A stretch of 64,000 bases of DNA from Clostridia bacterium (GCA_017621755.1 JAGASL010000040.1:1-64000); one strand, 5' to 3'. Shown: positions 1 to 8,453, numbered from the stretch's first letter. Notes: generated from the letters alone by a model not told the origin. A program made the numbers and translations.

Positions 1-183
1 GCCTGCGGCATGCGCGTGCTCGCCCTGACCGGCGAGAGTGGCGGCGCGCTGCGCGCCCTTTCCGACCTGACCTTAGCGGTGCCGGAGCGCGATACCTACC
101 GCGTGCAGGAGCTGCATTTGCCGATCTACCACGCGCTATGCCTGGCGCTTGAGGAGGAGCTTTTCGGGGGCGAGGCAGGATGA
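1..183 (+). CDS. gmhA: Phosphosugar isomerase (SIS/GmhA-like), 3' end only
   Basis: The first 60 codons of the window are the C-terminal end of an open frame that continues to the left. It reads as the last part of a SIS-fold sugar isomerase: a hydrophobic strand followed by the typical 'TGESGG' turn, a 'LTLAVP' strand and a final acidic helix that ends in LEEELFGGEAG. In sedoheptulose-7-phosphate isomerase (GmhA) this region makes ADP-heptose or GDP-heptose precursors. The stop codon overlaps the start of the next gene by four bases (ATGA), so the two are translationally coupled, and the next gene carries the two later steps of the same pathway. The pathway context is the main reason for the GmhA call; another SIS isomerase cannot be excluded. 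Confidence 0.6.
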   Translation, partial: ACGMRVLALTGESGGALRALSDLTLAVPERDTYRVQELHLPIYHALCLALEEELFGGEAG

Positions 184-1382
184 AGGCCGTTATCATGGCC
201 GGCGGCCGCGGCACACGCATCGCCGCGGTGCGGGCCGACATCCCCAAGCCAATGATCCCGGTCTGCGGCAAGCCGATCTTAGAATGGCAGATCGAGTGCC
301 TTGCGCGCCAGGGCATTACCGAGCTGATCCTGGTGATCGGCCACCTGGGCGAGGCCATTACCGATTATTTGGGAGACGGGAGCCGCTTTGGCGTTTCTAT
401 CCGCTACCTGACCGAGCGCGAGCCGCTGGGCACCGCGGGGGCGCTGTACCTGCTGAAGGATGACCTGCGCGAGGATTTTCTGCTGCTTAATGGCGACCTG
501 ATCTTTGACGTGGATATTTCCCGCCTGCTTGCCCGCCACAGGGAGGCTGGGGGGCTGGCCACCATTCTCACCCACCCCAACGATCACCCCTATGATAGCG
601 GCCTGATCGAGGCAGACGAGGGGGGGCGTGTGTTGCGCTGGCTGCACAAGGAGGACGTGCGCGGCGACCACAAGAACCGCGTGAACGCGGGCATCCACCT
701 GCTTTCCCCAGCTATCCTTACCCGCCTGCGTGAGCTAAAAAGGACTGACCTTGACCGCGAGATACTGCGCCCGCTGATCGAGGAGGGGGAGTTATACGTT
801 TACGATTCACCCGAATATATCAAGGACATGGGCACGCCCGAGCGCCTACACGAGGTAGAAGAGGACATCCGGCGTGGGATCGTAGCAAGAAAGAACCTAA
901 AAAACAAGCAGCGCGCCGTCTTTTTTGACCGTGACGGCACGCTGAACCGTTATATCGGCTTTCTGCGCCGGCCGGAGGAGCTGGTGCTGACCAGCCGCGC
1001 GATCGAGGCCGTGCGCCGGGCAAACCGCGCCGGCTACCTGGCCATTTTGGTGACCAACCAGCCGGTGATCGCGCGTGGCGAGGTCACGCACGAGGAGCTT
1101 TCTGCCATTCACAACCGATTAGAGACCCTACTTGGCGAGGGTGGTGCCTATTTAGACGATATTTTTTACTGCCCACACCACCCGGACAAGGGCTTTCCCG
1201 GTGAGCGACCGGAATACAAGATCGATTGCACCTGCCGCAAGCCAAGGCCGGGGCTTTTGCTGGCGGCGGCTGAGAAATACAACATTGACCTGAGGGAAAG
1301 CTATATGGTAGGCGACAGCGAAAGCGACAGGCAAGCGGGCCTGGCGGCCGGCTGCCACGTCTGCCTTTGGGAGAGAGAATAA
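180..1382 (+). CDS. hddC-gmhB: Fused heptose-1-phosphate nucleotidyltransferase / heptose bisphosphatase (HddC-GmhB)
   Basis: This 400-residue protein joins two enzymes. Residues 1-235 are a sugar nucleotidyltransferase with the nucleotide loop MAGGRGTR and PKPMIPVCGKPI near the start. Residues 245-400 are a HAD phosphatase with the catalytic pair D250/D252 in FFDRDGTLN, a GmhB-type zinc knot (YCPHHP followed by CTCRKP) and the acidic HAD motif GDSESD. GmhB removes the 7-phosphate of manno-heptose 1,7-bisphosphate and HddC then transfers a nucleotide to the 1-phosphate, so one chain would carry out consecutive steps. Translationally coupled to the upstream isomerase and followed 19 bases later by a flippase, it probably supplies activated heptose for a surface glycan. 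Family assignment is firm; the nucleotide used (GDP is usual for HddC) is inferred. Confidence 0.85.
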   Translation: MKAVIMAGGRGTRIAAVRADIPKPMIPVCGKPILEWQIECLARQGITELILVIGHLGEAITDYLGDGSRFGVSIRYLTEREPLGTAGALYLLKDDLREDFLLLNGDLIFDVDISRLLARHREAGGLATILTHPNDHPYDSGLIEADEGGRVLRWLHKEDVRGDHKNRVNAGIHLLSPAILTRLRELKRTDLDREILRPLIEEGELYVYDSPEYIKDMGTPERLHEVEEDIRRGIVARKNLKNKQRAVFFDRDGTLNRYIGFLRRPEELVLTSRAIEAVRRANRAGYLAILVTNQPVIARGEVTHEELSAIHNRLETLLGEGGAYLDDIFYCPHHPDKGFPGERPEYKIDCTCRKPRPGLLLAAAEKYNIDLRESYMVGDSESDRQAGLAAGCHVCLWERE

Positions 1383-1401
1383 GAAAACACACGGAGGCGC
1401 T

Positions 1402-2820
1402 ATGCAAGAAGCGGGAAAATCGCATAAATACCGGCGCCTGGCAGGCGACACGCTGCTGTTTGGCATCAGCAGCTTTGGCTCGCGCCTGCTGCTTCTGCTG
1501 CTGACGCCGCTATACACCAGCCTGCTAAGCGAGGCGGAATACGGCACGGCCGACCTGGTGCAGACCACGGTGAATTTTATCTACCCGGTGCTGACCCTGG
1601 CCATGGCCGATGCGGCGCTTCGCTTTGCCATGGACAAGACCTGCCGCCGCGAGGCGGTGCTGGGCAATGCCCTGCTCTTTACGCTGCTTTCCACGCTGCT
1701 GCTATTGCCGGTCTACCCACTGATAGCGCTGTGGCAGCCGGGGCTTACCGAATATTTTGGCATTTTTTTGCTAATCTTTACGCTCTTTAACCTGCACAAC
1801 ACGCTGGCCTGCTTTCTAAAGGGGCTTGGCAAAACGCGGCTGTTTGCCGTGCAGGCCATTGTGCAAACCGCCTCTATCATTGCCGGCAACCTGATTCTGC
1901 TGCTGGGGCTCGGCTGGCGGCTGGAGGGCTACCTGTACAGCATAGCCCTTGGCTATCTGCTACCCATTCTGCTGATGTTTTTCGGTGGGCGGCTGTGGCG
2001 CTACCTGGCGCCGCCACGGCTGGAAAAGAGCCTTTTGCGCGCCATGCTGCGCTACAGCCTGCCCATCATACCGGCGCTGCTGGCCTGGGAGGTAAACAGC
2101 CACATCGACCGCTATATGATCATCGGCATGCTGGGGCTTTCGCAAAACGGCCTGTACAGCGCGGCGCACAAGATCCCCACCATGCTGACGGCGGTGTTGA
2201 CGATCTTTTTGCAGGCCTGGCAGCTTTCGGCCATTGAAAACCACGGCGAGCGGGAGGAAAGCGATTACCACACCGAGATGTACGCCGCCTTTGAGGCGGT
2301 GGGGCTGCTGACCTGCACGGGGCTGATCCTGCTGGCAAGACCGGTCTCTTATCTGCTGCTGGCCGGGGATTTCTTTATCGCCTGGCAGTACGTACCGCTT
2401 TTGCTCGTTTCTGCCCTGTTTTCAGCCCTTTCCGGCTTTTTGGCGGCCGCCTTCCGTGCTGAGAAAAGGACGGGCGGGCTGCTTGTCTCCGTCCTGCTGG
2501 GGGCGGCGATCAATATCCTCTTGAACCTGCTGCTGCTGCCCACGATGGGCCTGCAGGGCGCGGCGCTGGCAACCGCCCTCAGCTTTTTCGGCGTGTGGCT
2601 TGTCCGCTTGCTTTCCGTACAGCGGCTGGTGCGCATCCGCGTGCCGGTGCTGCGCACGGTGCTTGCCTATCTGCTGCTTGGCGGCGGCGTGCTGCTTTCG
2701 CTGCACGAGAGCCCGTATGCCTACCCTGCCCTGGCACTTGTACTGCTGATGATGCTGGCCCTACGCGCCAAGGAGATCCTGGCGCTCTGCCGCCTTGGCC
2801 GGCGCTTGATCAAAAAGTGA
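1402..2820 (+). CDS. Polysaccharide/oligosaccharide flippase (MVF/PST superfamily)
   Basis: The 472-residue product is almost entirely hydrophobic, with about 12-14 membrane segments, and starts with the 'LLFGISSFGSRLL' helix typical of Wzx/PST-type lipid-linked oligosaccharide flippases. It would move undecaprenyl-linked glycan units across the membrane. It lies 19 bases after the heptose-synthesis gene and has a GGAGG ribosome site, so the two are probably one transcript whose glycan contains heptose. A long perfect hairpin ends the unit directly after the stop codon. The substrate cannot be read from the sequence. Confidence 0.85.
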   Translation: MQEAGKSHKYRRLAGDTLLFGISSFGSRLLLLLLTPLYTSLLSEAEYGTADLVQTTVNFIYPVLTLAMADAALRFAMDKTCRREAVLGNALLFTLLSTLLLLPVYPLIALWQPGLTEYFGIFLLIFTLFNLHNTLACFLKGLGKTRLFAVQAIVQTASIIAGNLILLLGLGWRLEGYLYSIALGYLLPILLMFFGGRLWRYLAPPRLEKSLLRAMLRYSLPIIPALLAWEVNSHIDRYMIIGMLGLSQNGLYSAAHKIPTMLTAVLTIFLQAWQLSAIENHGEREESDYHTEMYAAFEAVGLLTCTGLILLARPVSYLLLAGDFFIAWQYVPLLLVSALFSALSGFLAAAFRAEKRTGGLLVSVLLGAAINILLNLLLLPTMGLQGAALATALSFFGVWLVRLLSVQRLVRIRVPVLRTVLAYLLLGGGVLLSLHESPYAYPALALVLLMMLALRAKEILALCRLGRRLIKK

Positions 2821-2821
2821 T

Positions 2822-2862
2822 AAAGAAAGCGGGTCGGACATGGTGTCCGACCCGCTTTCTTT
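2822..2862. terminator. Bidirectional terminator between convergent genes
   Basis: A perfect 19-bp inverted repeat with a three-base loop begins with AAAGAAAGCGGG and ends with its complement CCCGCTTTCTTT. The A-run and T-run at the two ends let it work for both the flippase operon and the convergent AraC gene. Confidence 0.9.
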
Positions 2863-2866
2863 GCGG

Positions 2867-3733
2867 TCATGCTTCCCCGGCCTCCTTGCGGTAGTGGCGG
2901 GGAGAGCGGCCGAATTTGGCCGCAAATGCGCGGCTGAATACGTAGACCGAGGCATAGCCCAGCGCTTCGGCGATCTCGGTGATCGAGAGGCGCTGCTCCA
3001 GCAGCAGCAGGCGGGCCGTCTCTAGCCTTTTTTCATGGTAATAGCCGGCCAGCGTTTCACCGGTGGTTTTTTTGAAGAGGGTGGAAAGGTAGCCGTAGCT
3101 GTAGCCCATGACCTCGCCAAGCTCCCCCAACCCCTTCATGGAATAGACGTGCGTATCGATATAGTTCATCAGGCGGTAGCAGAGCGCCTCGGCCGGCATA
3201 ACGGTATGCGACTGCGGCGCAGGTGCCTCGCCAGAAAGATCACGGAAGAGGTAGACAAGGATCTGGGTGAAGATGGCGCTAAGCAGCTCGTGCGTGTATA
3301 GCCCGTCACGCCCGAATTCGGCAATGGCATCCCCGATCAGGGCGCGGATGCGATCATCGCGGAACACGCGCCGCGTAGGTGAAAGATACTCCGCCACGAT
3401 ACGCTCCTGTTCGCGCCTTTGCTCCTCACGCTCGGAAAAGAAGGAAAAGAAATCGTATTTCAGCGGCGCCTCGCTATCCGAGACGATCTGGTGCGCATCA
3501 CACGGTAGCGAAAGATAGATATCCCCCCGCCCAACCGGGCAAGAAACGCCGTTGGTGATCACGCTGCCACGGCCATCGGTGACCACGGTCAGCTCCAGCC
3601 AATTCAGATGCACGTGGGTGGGCACAACCGCACCCGGGCGGCAATATAGGCGCCCGATCTGGCACAGGCGTATGCCGTAAAAGTCCAAAGGGGCTGAGAG
3701 ATAGCTTTTGTCTAAATGATACTGTGCCTCCAT
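2867..3733 (-). CDS. AraC-family regulator with cupin sensor domain
   Basis: The 288-residue protein has an N-terminal cupin-like half (histidines and small beta strands around 'VPTHVHLNWLELTVV', residues about 35-50) and a C-terminal double helix-turn-helix (about 190-288; 'GYLSTLFKKTTGET' and 'YASVYVFSRAFAAKFG'). The start is fixed by GGAGGTGACGAT-ATG. It is transcribed away from two Gfo/Idh/MocA dehydrogenase genes, and both promoters lie in the 186-base gap, so it most likely controls that pair in response to a sugar or polyol. The ligand is unknown. Confidence 0.9.
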   Translation of the reverse strand: MEAQYHLDKSYLSAPLDFYGIRLCQIGRLYCRPGAVVPTHVHLNWLELTVVTDGRGSVITNGVSCPVGRGDIYLSLPCDAHQIVSDSEAPLKYDFFSFFSEREEQRREQERIVAEYLSPTRRVFRDDRIRALIGDAIAEFGRDGLYTHELLSAIFTQILVYLFRDLSGEAPAPQSHTVMPAEALCYRLMNYIDTHVYSMKGLGELGEVMGYSYGYLSTLFKKTTGETLAGYYHEKRLETARLLLLEQRLSITEIAEALGYASVYVFSRAFAAKFGRSPRHYRKEAGEA

Positions 3734-3751
3734 ATCGTCACCTCCAGGTCT

Positions 3752-3780
3752 ATTATACCGCCACTTTTATCACCCGTCAA
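3752..3780 (-). promoter_or_regulatory. Sigma-A promoter of the AraC gene
   Basis: On the minus strand TTGACG is followed, after 17 bases, by TATAAT. It lies about 20 bases upstream of the AraC start codon, leaving a very short leader. Confidence 0.75.
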
Positions 3781-3845
3781 GAATAAATATAAGTTTTTAT
3801 GAGCTTTATATGAAAAAATGATATCTTTTTGCTAAAAAACTGCCA

Positions 3846-3874
3846 TTTACAAGTAGCCGGTAGCGGGCTATAAT
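3846..3874 (+). promoter_or_regulatory. Sigma-A promoter of the dehydrogenase pair
   Basis: TTTACA and TATAAT are separated by 17 bases, about 45 bases before the ATG of the first dehydrogenase. An AraC operator would be expected in the roughly 65 bases between this and the divergent promoter. Confidence 0.75.
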
Positions 3875-3919
3875 GAAAGCAAGAAATTGCCTGCGGGCAT
3901 CAAGAAAGGAAGCATTCCT

Positions 3920-4984
3920 ATGAAACAGCACGTTATCGCCGTGATCGGCTGCGGCCGCATCGCCAAAGGCGCCCATTTCCCCGCCCTGACTCAGATCGAG
4001 GGCGTTCGCATCAAGTATGCCTGCGACCTGATCGAGGAAAAGGCCGCTAAGATGAAGGAAACCTACCCTGACGTGGTAGAAAACGTGATCACCGATTATC
4101 AGGTAGCCCTCGCTGACCCGGAGGTTGACACCGTATATGTGCTGACCCCGAACTACGCCCACTACACCGTTACGATGGACGCGCTGCGTGCCGGCAAGCA
4201 CGTATTCTGCGAAAAGCCCATTACCGTTAACTATGCCCTTTCCTGCGAGATGGCCGAGGAGGCCAACCGTCGCGGCCTGATGCTGAACATCGGCGTTTGC
4301 AACCGTTTCCACCGCTCGGTTGAGAAGCTGGAGCAGATGGTGCGCGAGGGCAAGTTCGGCAACCTGTACCACGTTTACTGCTCCTTCCGCTCCTTCCGCT
4401 CGATCCCCGGGCTTGGCGGTGCCTTTACCACCAAGGCGCAATCCGGCGGCGGCGTGCTGATCGACTGGGGCGTACACTTCTTTGACCTGATCCTTTACAT
4501 TCTGGGCGGTGCCAAGCTGCAGAACCTGACCTGCGACGCCTACTGCGAGATGGCCAAGGACATGAAGAGCTATCGCTACACCGACATGTGGGCCGAGGAT
4601 ACCGCCGACGTCGAAAACGGTGTCAACGACGTAGACGATTTTATTACCGGCTATATCCGTACCGACAAGGCCAGCATCTCCTTTAACGGCGCTTGGGCGC
4701 AGAACATCAACAAGAACGAGATGTTTATTGATTTTCTAGGTGACAAGGGCGGTGCCCGCCTGACCTACGGCCAGCTGTTTGAGTACTATAATGGCGAAAC
4801 GCTGGAGACCACCAAGGAGGAATACGAGATCCCCAACATGTATCTGTGCGAGGATCGCGCCTTCTTTGAGGAGATTGACACCGGCACCAAGAACCGCAGC
4901 CACATTGACAACGTTCTGGAAAGTGCTAAGCTGCTGGATGCCCTGTACGCCTCGGCCGCCGAAAGAAAGGAGCTTTCCTTCTGA
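3920..4984 (+). CDS. Gfo/Idh/MocA-family NAD(P)-dependent sugar dehydrogenase
   Basis: Starting at the ATG preceded by AAAGGA (an upstream TTG in frame at 3887 has no ribosome site), the protein is 354 residues, the usual family length. It opens with a Rossmann nucleotide loop (IGCGRIA) and has the conserved EKP lysine motif (CEKPITVNYA) and a C-terminal beta-sheet domain with a likely catalytic 'DWGVHFFDLI' segment carrying the family histidine. Members oxidise or reduce ring hydroxyls of sugars and inositols. It overlaps the next dehydrogenase-like gene by one base and is divergent from an AraC regulator. Substrate unknown. Confidence 0.9.
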   Translation: MKQHVIAVIGCGRIAKGAHFPALTQIEGVRIKYACDLIEEKAAKMKETYPDVVENVITDYQVALADPEVDTVYVLTPNYAHYTVTMDALRAGKHVFCEKPITVNYALSCEMAEEANRRGLMLNIGVCNRFHRSVEKLEQMVREGKFGNLYHVYCSFRSFRSIPGLGGAFTTKAQSGGGVLIDWGVHFFDLILYILGGAKLQNLTCDAYCEMAKDMKSYRYTDMWAEDTADVENGVNDVDDFITGYIRTDKASISFNGAWAQNINKNEMFIDFLGDKGGARLTYGQLFEYYNGETLETTKEEYEIPNMYLCEDRAFFEEIDTGTKNRSHIDNVLESAKLLDALYASAAERKELSF

Positions 4985-5826
4985 TGAAGACCATCGGCCT
5001 GATCGATCTGTATATCAGCGAGTGGCACGCCAACAATTACCCGGGCTGGATCGAGCGGCTGAACGAGACCGCCGGCACCGATTATAAGGTGGCCTACGCC
5101 TGGGCTGAGCAGGATATTTCCCCCGTTGACGGGGTAGATACCGCCACCTGGTGCCAGCAGCATGCCGTTACCCCCTGCCAAAGCATTGCCGAGGTATGTG
5201 AGAAGAGCGACGCGCTGATCATTTTAGCCCCCTCGAACCCCGAAACGCACCTTGGCTATGCCAAGGCCGTGCTGCCCTACGGCAAGCCGACCTATATTGA
5301 TAAGACCTTTGCGCCCGACCTGGCCACGGCCGAGGAGATCGTTGCCCTGGCCAAGGAGCACGGCACGCCCTTTTTCAGCACCTCGGCGCTGCGCTACGCA
5401 TCCGCGCTGCAGGAGCTTTCTGCCCCCCGGCATCTGATGCTCACGGGTGGCGGCTCGAACCTGCCGGAATACGTCATCCACCTGGTGGAAATGGTAATCT
5501 GCCTGCAAAAGGCCCCTGCCACGGCCGTTTCGGTGGTCAAGCAGGGCAGCCAGCGCATCTGCCATATCACGCATGAGGGCGGCGCCATGACCACCCTGCT
5601 CTATTCCCCCGCGCTTGGCTATGCCATCACGGCAGAGGATGCACAAGGCGCGGCCAAGCACGCGCCGGTTGCCTCTGGCTTTTTTGACGGGCTGATGGTG
5701 GATATGCTACGCTTCTTTGAAAGCGGCACCCCACCCGTGGCCGCAGCCGACACGCTGGCCGTGATGCGCCTGCGTGACGCGATTCTCGCCGCCGATGAAA
5801 GGCCCGGCAGCACCGTTTCTCTATGA
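4984..5826 (+). CDS. Short, divergent Gfo/Idh/MocA-like protein
   Basis: The 280-residue protein follows the previous gene with a TGATG overlap, so the two are made together. It resembles the Gfo/Idh/MocA fold: the strand 'DALIILAPSNPETHLGYAKAVL' and 'KPTYIDKTFAPDLATAEEIV' match the region that normally holds the EKP motif, with the lysine retained as DKT. The N-terminus reads IGLIDLYISEWHANNYPGW, so the glycine-rich nucleotide loop is missing, and the C-terminal domain is about 70 residues shorter than in its neighbour. It may be a non-catalytic partner of the dehydrogenase or use another cofactor mode. Confidence 0.7.
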   Translation: MKTIGLIDLYISEWHANNYPGWIERLNETAGTDYKVAYAWAEQDISPVDGVDTATWCQQHAVTPCQSIAEVCEKSDALIILAPSNPETHLGYAKAVLPYGKPTYIDKTFAPDLATAEEIVALAKEHGTPFFSTSALRYASALQELSAPRHLMLTGGGSNLPEYVIHLVEMVICLQKAPATAVSVVKQGSQRICHITHEGGAMTTLLYSPALGYAITAEDAQGAAKHAPVASGFFDGLMVDMLRFFESGTPPVAAADTLAVMRLRDAILAADERPGSTVSL

Positions 5827-5836
5827 TTCTTCCTGT

Positions 5837-5867
5837 AAAACCGGGCGCGTGCGCCCGGTTTTTTTGT
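5837..5867 (+). terminator. Rho-independent terminator of the dehydrogenase pair
   Basis: A hairpin of CCGGGCGC and GCGCCCGG-type arms is followed by seven T residues, eleven bases after the stop codon. Confidence 0.9.
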
Positions 5868-5965
5868 TACGGCCCTTGACCGTTTGTTTATTTTCTGCAA
5901 AAAATACAAGTGCTGTTTTCAAAAATTTTGTCGAACATGCCGATGGGTTTTTTTGGTAAATTCTC

Positions 5966-5994
5966 TTCACTTTTTTCGACTTTTATGGTAGAAT
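5966..5994 (+). promoter_or_regulatory. Probable promoter of the Na/Pi cotransporter gene
   Basis: TTCACT and TAGAAT are spaced by 17 bases. The leader to the ATG is about 130 bases and includes a GC-rich hairpin (GGGGC-AAGA-GCCCC near 6075), but I recognise no riboswitch in it. Confidence 0.5.
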
Positions 5995-6128
5995 ATCATC
6001 GAAGCAGTTTGGGCTTGCTATCCATATAACCAACCCGTTCGCCCATGGGGCGGCTTTATATAGAAAATTGCCAAGGGGCAAGAGCCCCGCGGCAGGATGT
6101 CAGACGTTGTGAAAAGGAGAAAAAACAA

Positions 6129-7871
6129 ATGGATCTATTTAACGTACTCGCCCTGGTGGGCGGCCTGGCCCTGTTTCTGTTCGGCATGAACGTAATGGGT
6201 GAATCGCTTGAACGCCGTGCCGGCAGCAGCCTGCGCGGTCTGTTGGCGAAATTCACCACCAAAAGATCGGCCGGCTTTTTGACCGGTCTGGCCATTACCG
6301 CCGTCATTCAAAGCTCGTCTGCGACCACGGTCATGGTCGTTGGCTTTGTCAACTCTGGCCTGATGGCGCTGCGCCAGGCCATTAACGTGATCATGGGTGC
6401 CAACGTGGGTACCACCGTTACCGCCTGGCTGCTCAGCCTGGGCGGCATTGATGGCGATGCCCTGTGGCTTAAGCTGCTTAAGCCCACCAGCTTTACGCCG
6501 GTGCTGGCGCTGATCGGCATCGTGCTTTACATGTTCTGCAAGAGTGATAAGAAAAAGGACGTGGGCATGATCCTATTAGGCTTTGCCACACTGATGTTCG
6601 GCATGGATGCCATGTCGGATGCGGTTGCCGGGCTGAGAGACGTGCCCGCCTTCCAGCAGATGTTTATTATGTTCACCAACCCGGTGCTGGGCGTGCTGGT
6701 GGGCGCCATCTTAACGGCGATCATTCAATCCAGCTCTGCCTCTGTGGGTATTCTGCAGGCGCTGGCTACCACCGGCTCTGTCACCTACGGTGCCGCCATT
6801 CCCATCATCATGGGTCAGAACATCGGCACCTGCGTGACCGCCCTGCTCTCCTCGATCGGGGCCAACCGCAACGCCAAGCGCGCTGCGCTGGTGCACCTTT
6901 CCTTTAACGTGATCGGTACGGTTTTCTGGCTGACGATATTCTGCATCGTCAAGGCCATCTTTGCGCCGGTGCTGCTCTCGCAATCGGCCTCGCTTTTCGG
7001 CATTGCCGTGGCACACTCGATCTTCAACGTGCTGTGCACGCTGCTGCTGCTGCCCATGACCGGCTTGCTTGAAAAGCTGGTCACGGTCCTGCTGCCCGAG
7101 CCGAAGAAGGTAGAGGACAACAGTGAGCTGGACGAGCGTCTCTTCAACACCCCGGCCATCGCGCTGGAGCGCTGCCGCATCGTGGCTGACGAAATGGCCC
7201 ATTGCGCGGTAAATTGCCTGCACGGCGCCGTGCGCTGCCTGTACGATTACACGCCTGAGCTGGCCACCGAGGTGCGCGAGGGCGAGGACAAGACCGACCA
7301 TTACGAGGATATTTTAGGCACCTACCTGGTCAAGCTGAGCGCCCTGCGCATCGGCGAAAGCGATAGCGCTGAGGCAGCCATGCTGCTGAAGGTGATCGGC
7401 GATTTTGAGCGCATCTCTGACCTGGGTGTAGACCTGCTCTGCTCGGCCGAGGAGATCAGGGAAAAATCCATCATCCTGACCGATGCCGCCACGCGCGAGC
7501 TGCGCACCATGACGACCGCGGTAGAGGAGATCGTTGACCTGGCGCTTTCTGCCTTTGGCCAAAACGAGGCTGAGGCCATTGCCGCCGTAGAGCCGCTGGA
7601 GCAGGTGATCGACCGCCTGAAGGAGACCCTGCGCTCTAACCACATTGCCCGCCTGCAAAAGGGCAACTGCACCATTGAGGCCGGGTTTGTCTGGTCGGAT
7701 ATGCTGACCGCCTTAGAGCGCACGGCAGACCATTGCTCGAACGTGGCCGGCTACATGATGGAGCTGTGCAAGAAGGATATGAACCTGCATGAGGCGCTTC
7801 GCGCCATCAAGGCCGGCGCCGGCAACTTTGATGAGCGCTACGCCGCCTACGAGAAAAAATACGCAATTTGA
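6129..7871 (+). CDS. Na+/phosphate cotransporter with C-terminal PhoU-like domain
   Basis: The start is the ATG after AAAAGGAG; the frame is open upstream but has no ribosome site there. The 580-residue protein has two inverted Na/Pi-cotransporter repeats, each with the diagnostic QSSSA motif (VIQSSSATTVMVVGF and IIQSSSASVGILQAL), in about the first 340 residues with eight or more membrane helices. The last 220 residues are a helical PhoU-like cytoplasmic domain. Such proteins import phosphate with sodium; the PhoU tail is thought to sense phosphate status. It is a single-gene unit with its own terminator. Confidence 0.9.
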   Translation: MDLFNVLALVGGLALFLFGMNVMGESLERRAGSSLRGLLAKFTTKRSAGFLTGLAITAVIQSSSATTVMVVGFVNSGLMALRQAINVIMGANVGTTVTAWLLSLGGIDGDALWLKLLKPTSFTPVLALIGIVLYMFCKSDKKKDVGMILLGFATLMFGMDAMSDAVAGLRDVPAFQQMFIMFTNPVLGVLVGAILTAIIQSSSASVGILQALATTGSVTYGAAIPIIMGQNIGTCVTALLSSIGANRNAKRAALVHLSFNVIGTVFWLTIFCIVKAIFAPVLLSQSASLFGIAVAHSIFNVLCTLLLLPMTGLLEKLVTVLLPEPKKVEDNSELDERLFNTPAIALERCRIVADEMAHCAVNCLHGAVRCLYDYTPELATEVREGEDKTDHYEDILGTYLVKLSALRIGESDSAEAAMLLKVIGDFERISDLGVDLLCSAEEIREKSIILTDAATRELRTMTTAVEEIVDLALSAFGQNEAEAIAAVEPLEQVIDRLKETLRSNHIARLQKGNCTIEAGFVWSDMLTALERTADHCSNVAGYMMELCKKDMNLHEALRAIKAGAGNFDERYAAYEKKYAI

Positions 7872-7885
7872 TCCCCAAAAAGCTT

Positions 7886-7915
7886 GTGGCACCCGTGCCG
7901 GGTGCCACTTTTTTC
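7886..7915 (+). terminator. Terminator of the Na/Pi cotransporter gene
   Basis: A 10-bp perfect stem (GTGGCACCCG / CGGGTGCCAC, loop TGC) is followed by TTTTTT. Confidence 0.9.
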
Positions 7916-7995
7916 TAAAATTTTTATTTTCCCTCTTGAAAAATCTACCGTTTTCTGCTATATAATGAATGTAGATCGTGACCTCAAAAAATTTT

Positions 7996-8010
7996 TTAGA
8001 ATAATTCTAA
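7996..8010. promoter_or_regulatory. PerR/Fur box 1
   Basis: TTAGAATAATTCTAA is a perfect 7-1-7 inverted repeat matching the PerR box pattern (TTATAATNATTATAA) except for the symmetric G/C pair. It lies just upstream of the -35 element of the perR-like gene. Confidence 0.85.
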
Positions 8011-8017
8011 AAAACTA

Positions 8018-8046
8018 TTGACAAATTGCTTTGTATGGTGTAAAAT
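8018..8046 (+). promoter_or_regulatory. Consensus promoter of the perR-rubrerythrin operon
   Basis: TTGACA, 17 bases, then TAAAAT. PerR/Fur boxes lie immediately upstream and downstream, so bound repressor would cover the whole promoter. Confidence 0.9.
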
Positions 8047-8050
8047 ATTT

Positions 8051-8065
8051 TTAGAACAATTCTAA
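8051..8065. promoter_or_regulatory. PerR/Fur box 2
   Basis: TTAGAACAATTCTAA differs from box 1 by a single base and starts 55 bp after it, covering the expected transcription start. Confidence 0.85.
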
Positions 8066-8084
8066 TTCCAAAATTTGAGGGCCT

Positions 8085-8453
8085 ATGACCAAGAATCAAT
8101 CGCTGATACTGGACATTATCCGCGCGGCACCGCGGCATATGACAGCAGAGCAGATCTTTCTTTCCGCGAAGGAAGCGCGGCCGGGCATCGCTATGGCCAC
8201 GGTATACAATAGCTTGGGGGCGCTGGCATCAGCCGGGCTGATACGCCGCCTGCACATCGTGGGCCATGCAGATCGCTATGACCGCAATATTGACCAGCAC
8301 GAGCACCTGGTGTGCGATGGCTGCGGCAGGATCACGGATGAGAAATTTGAGGATTTTCTTGCCGAGCTTTCCGCCCGGGCGGGCATCGCCGTTTCCTCTT
8401 ACGAGCTGAACATGCATTACCTATGTGCCGATTGTAGAAAAGACCAACAATAA
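8085..8453 (+). CDS. perR: Fur-family peroxide/metal regulator (PerR-like)
   Basis: The 122-residue protein has the Fur-family winged helix (residues 1-75, recognition region 'MATVYNSLGALASAGLI') and a short metal-binding C-terminal half with HEHLVCDGCG and a closing CADC, the two Cys pairs that hold structural zinc. The gene is preceded by two matching inverted repeats and is followed, 30 bases on, by rubrerythrin, the usual PerR target in clostridia. That context favours PerR over Fur or Zur. It would repress itself and rubrerythrin until peroxide oxidises the metal-site histidines. Confidence 0.85.
   Translation: MTKNQSLILDIIRAAPRHMTAEQIFLSAKEARPGIAMATVYNSLGALASAGLIRRLHIVGHADRYDRNIDQHEHLVCDGCGRITDEKFEDFLAELSARAGIAVSSYELNMHYLCADCRKDQQ

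Noticed and set aside
5995-6128. Riboswitch in the leader of the phosphate transporter gene
   Set aside because: Only a small GC hairpin is visible; no conserved riboswitch core could be recognised.
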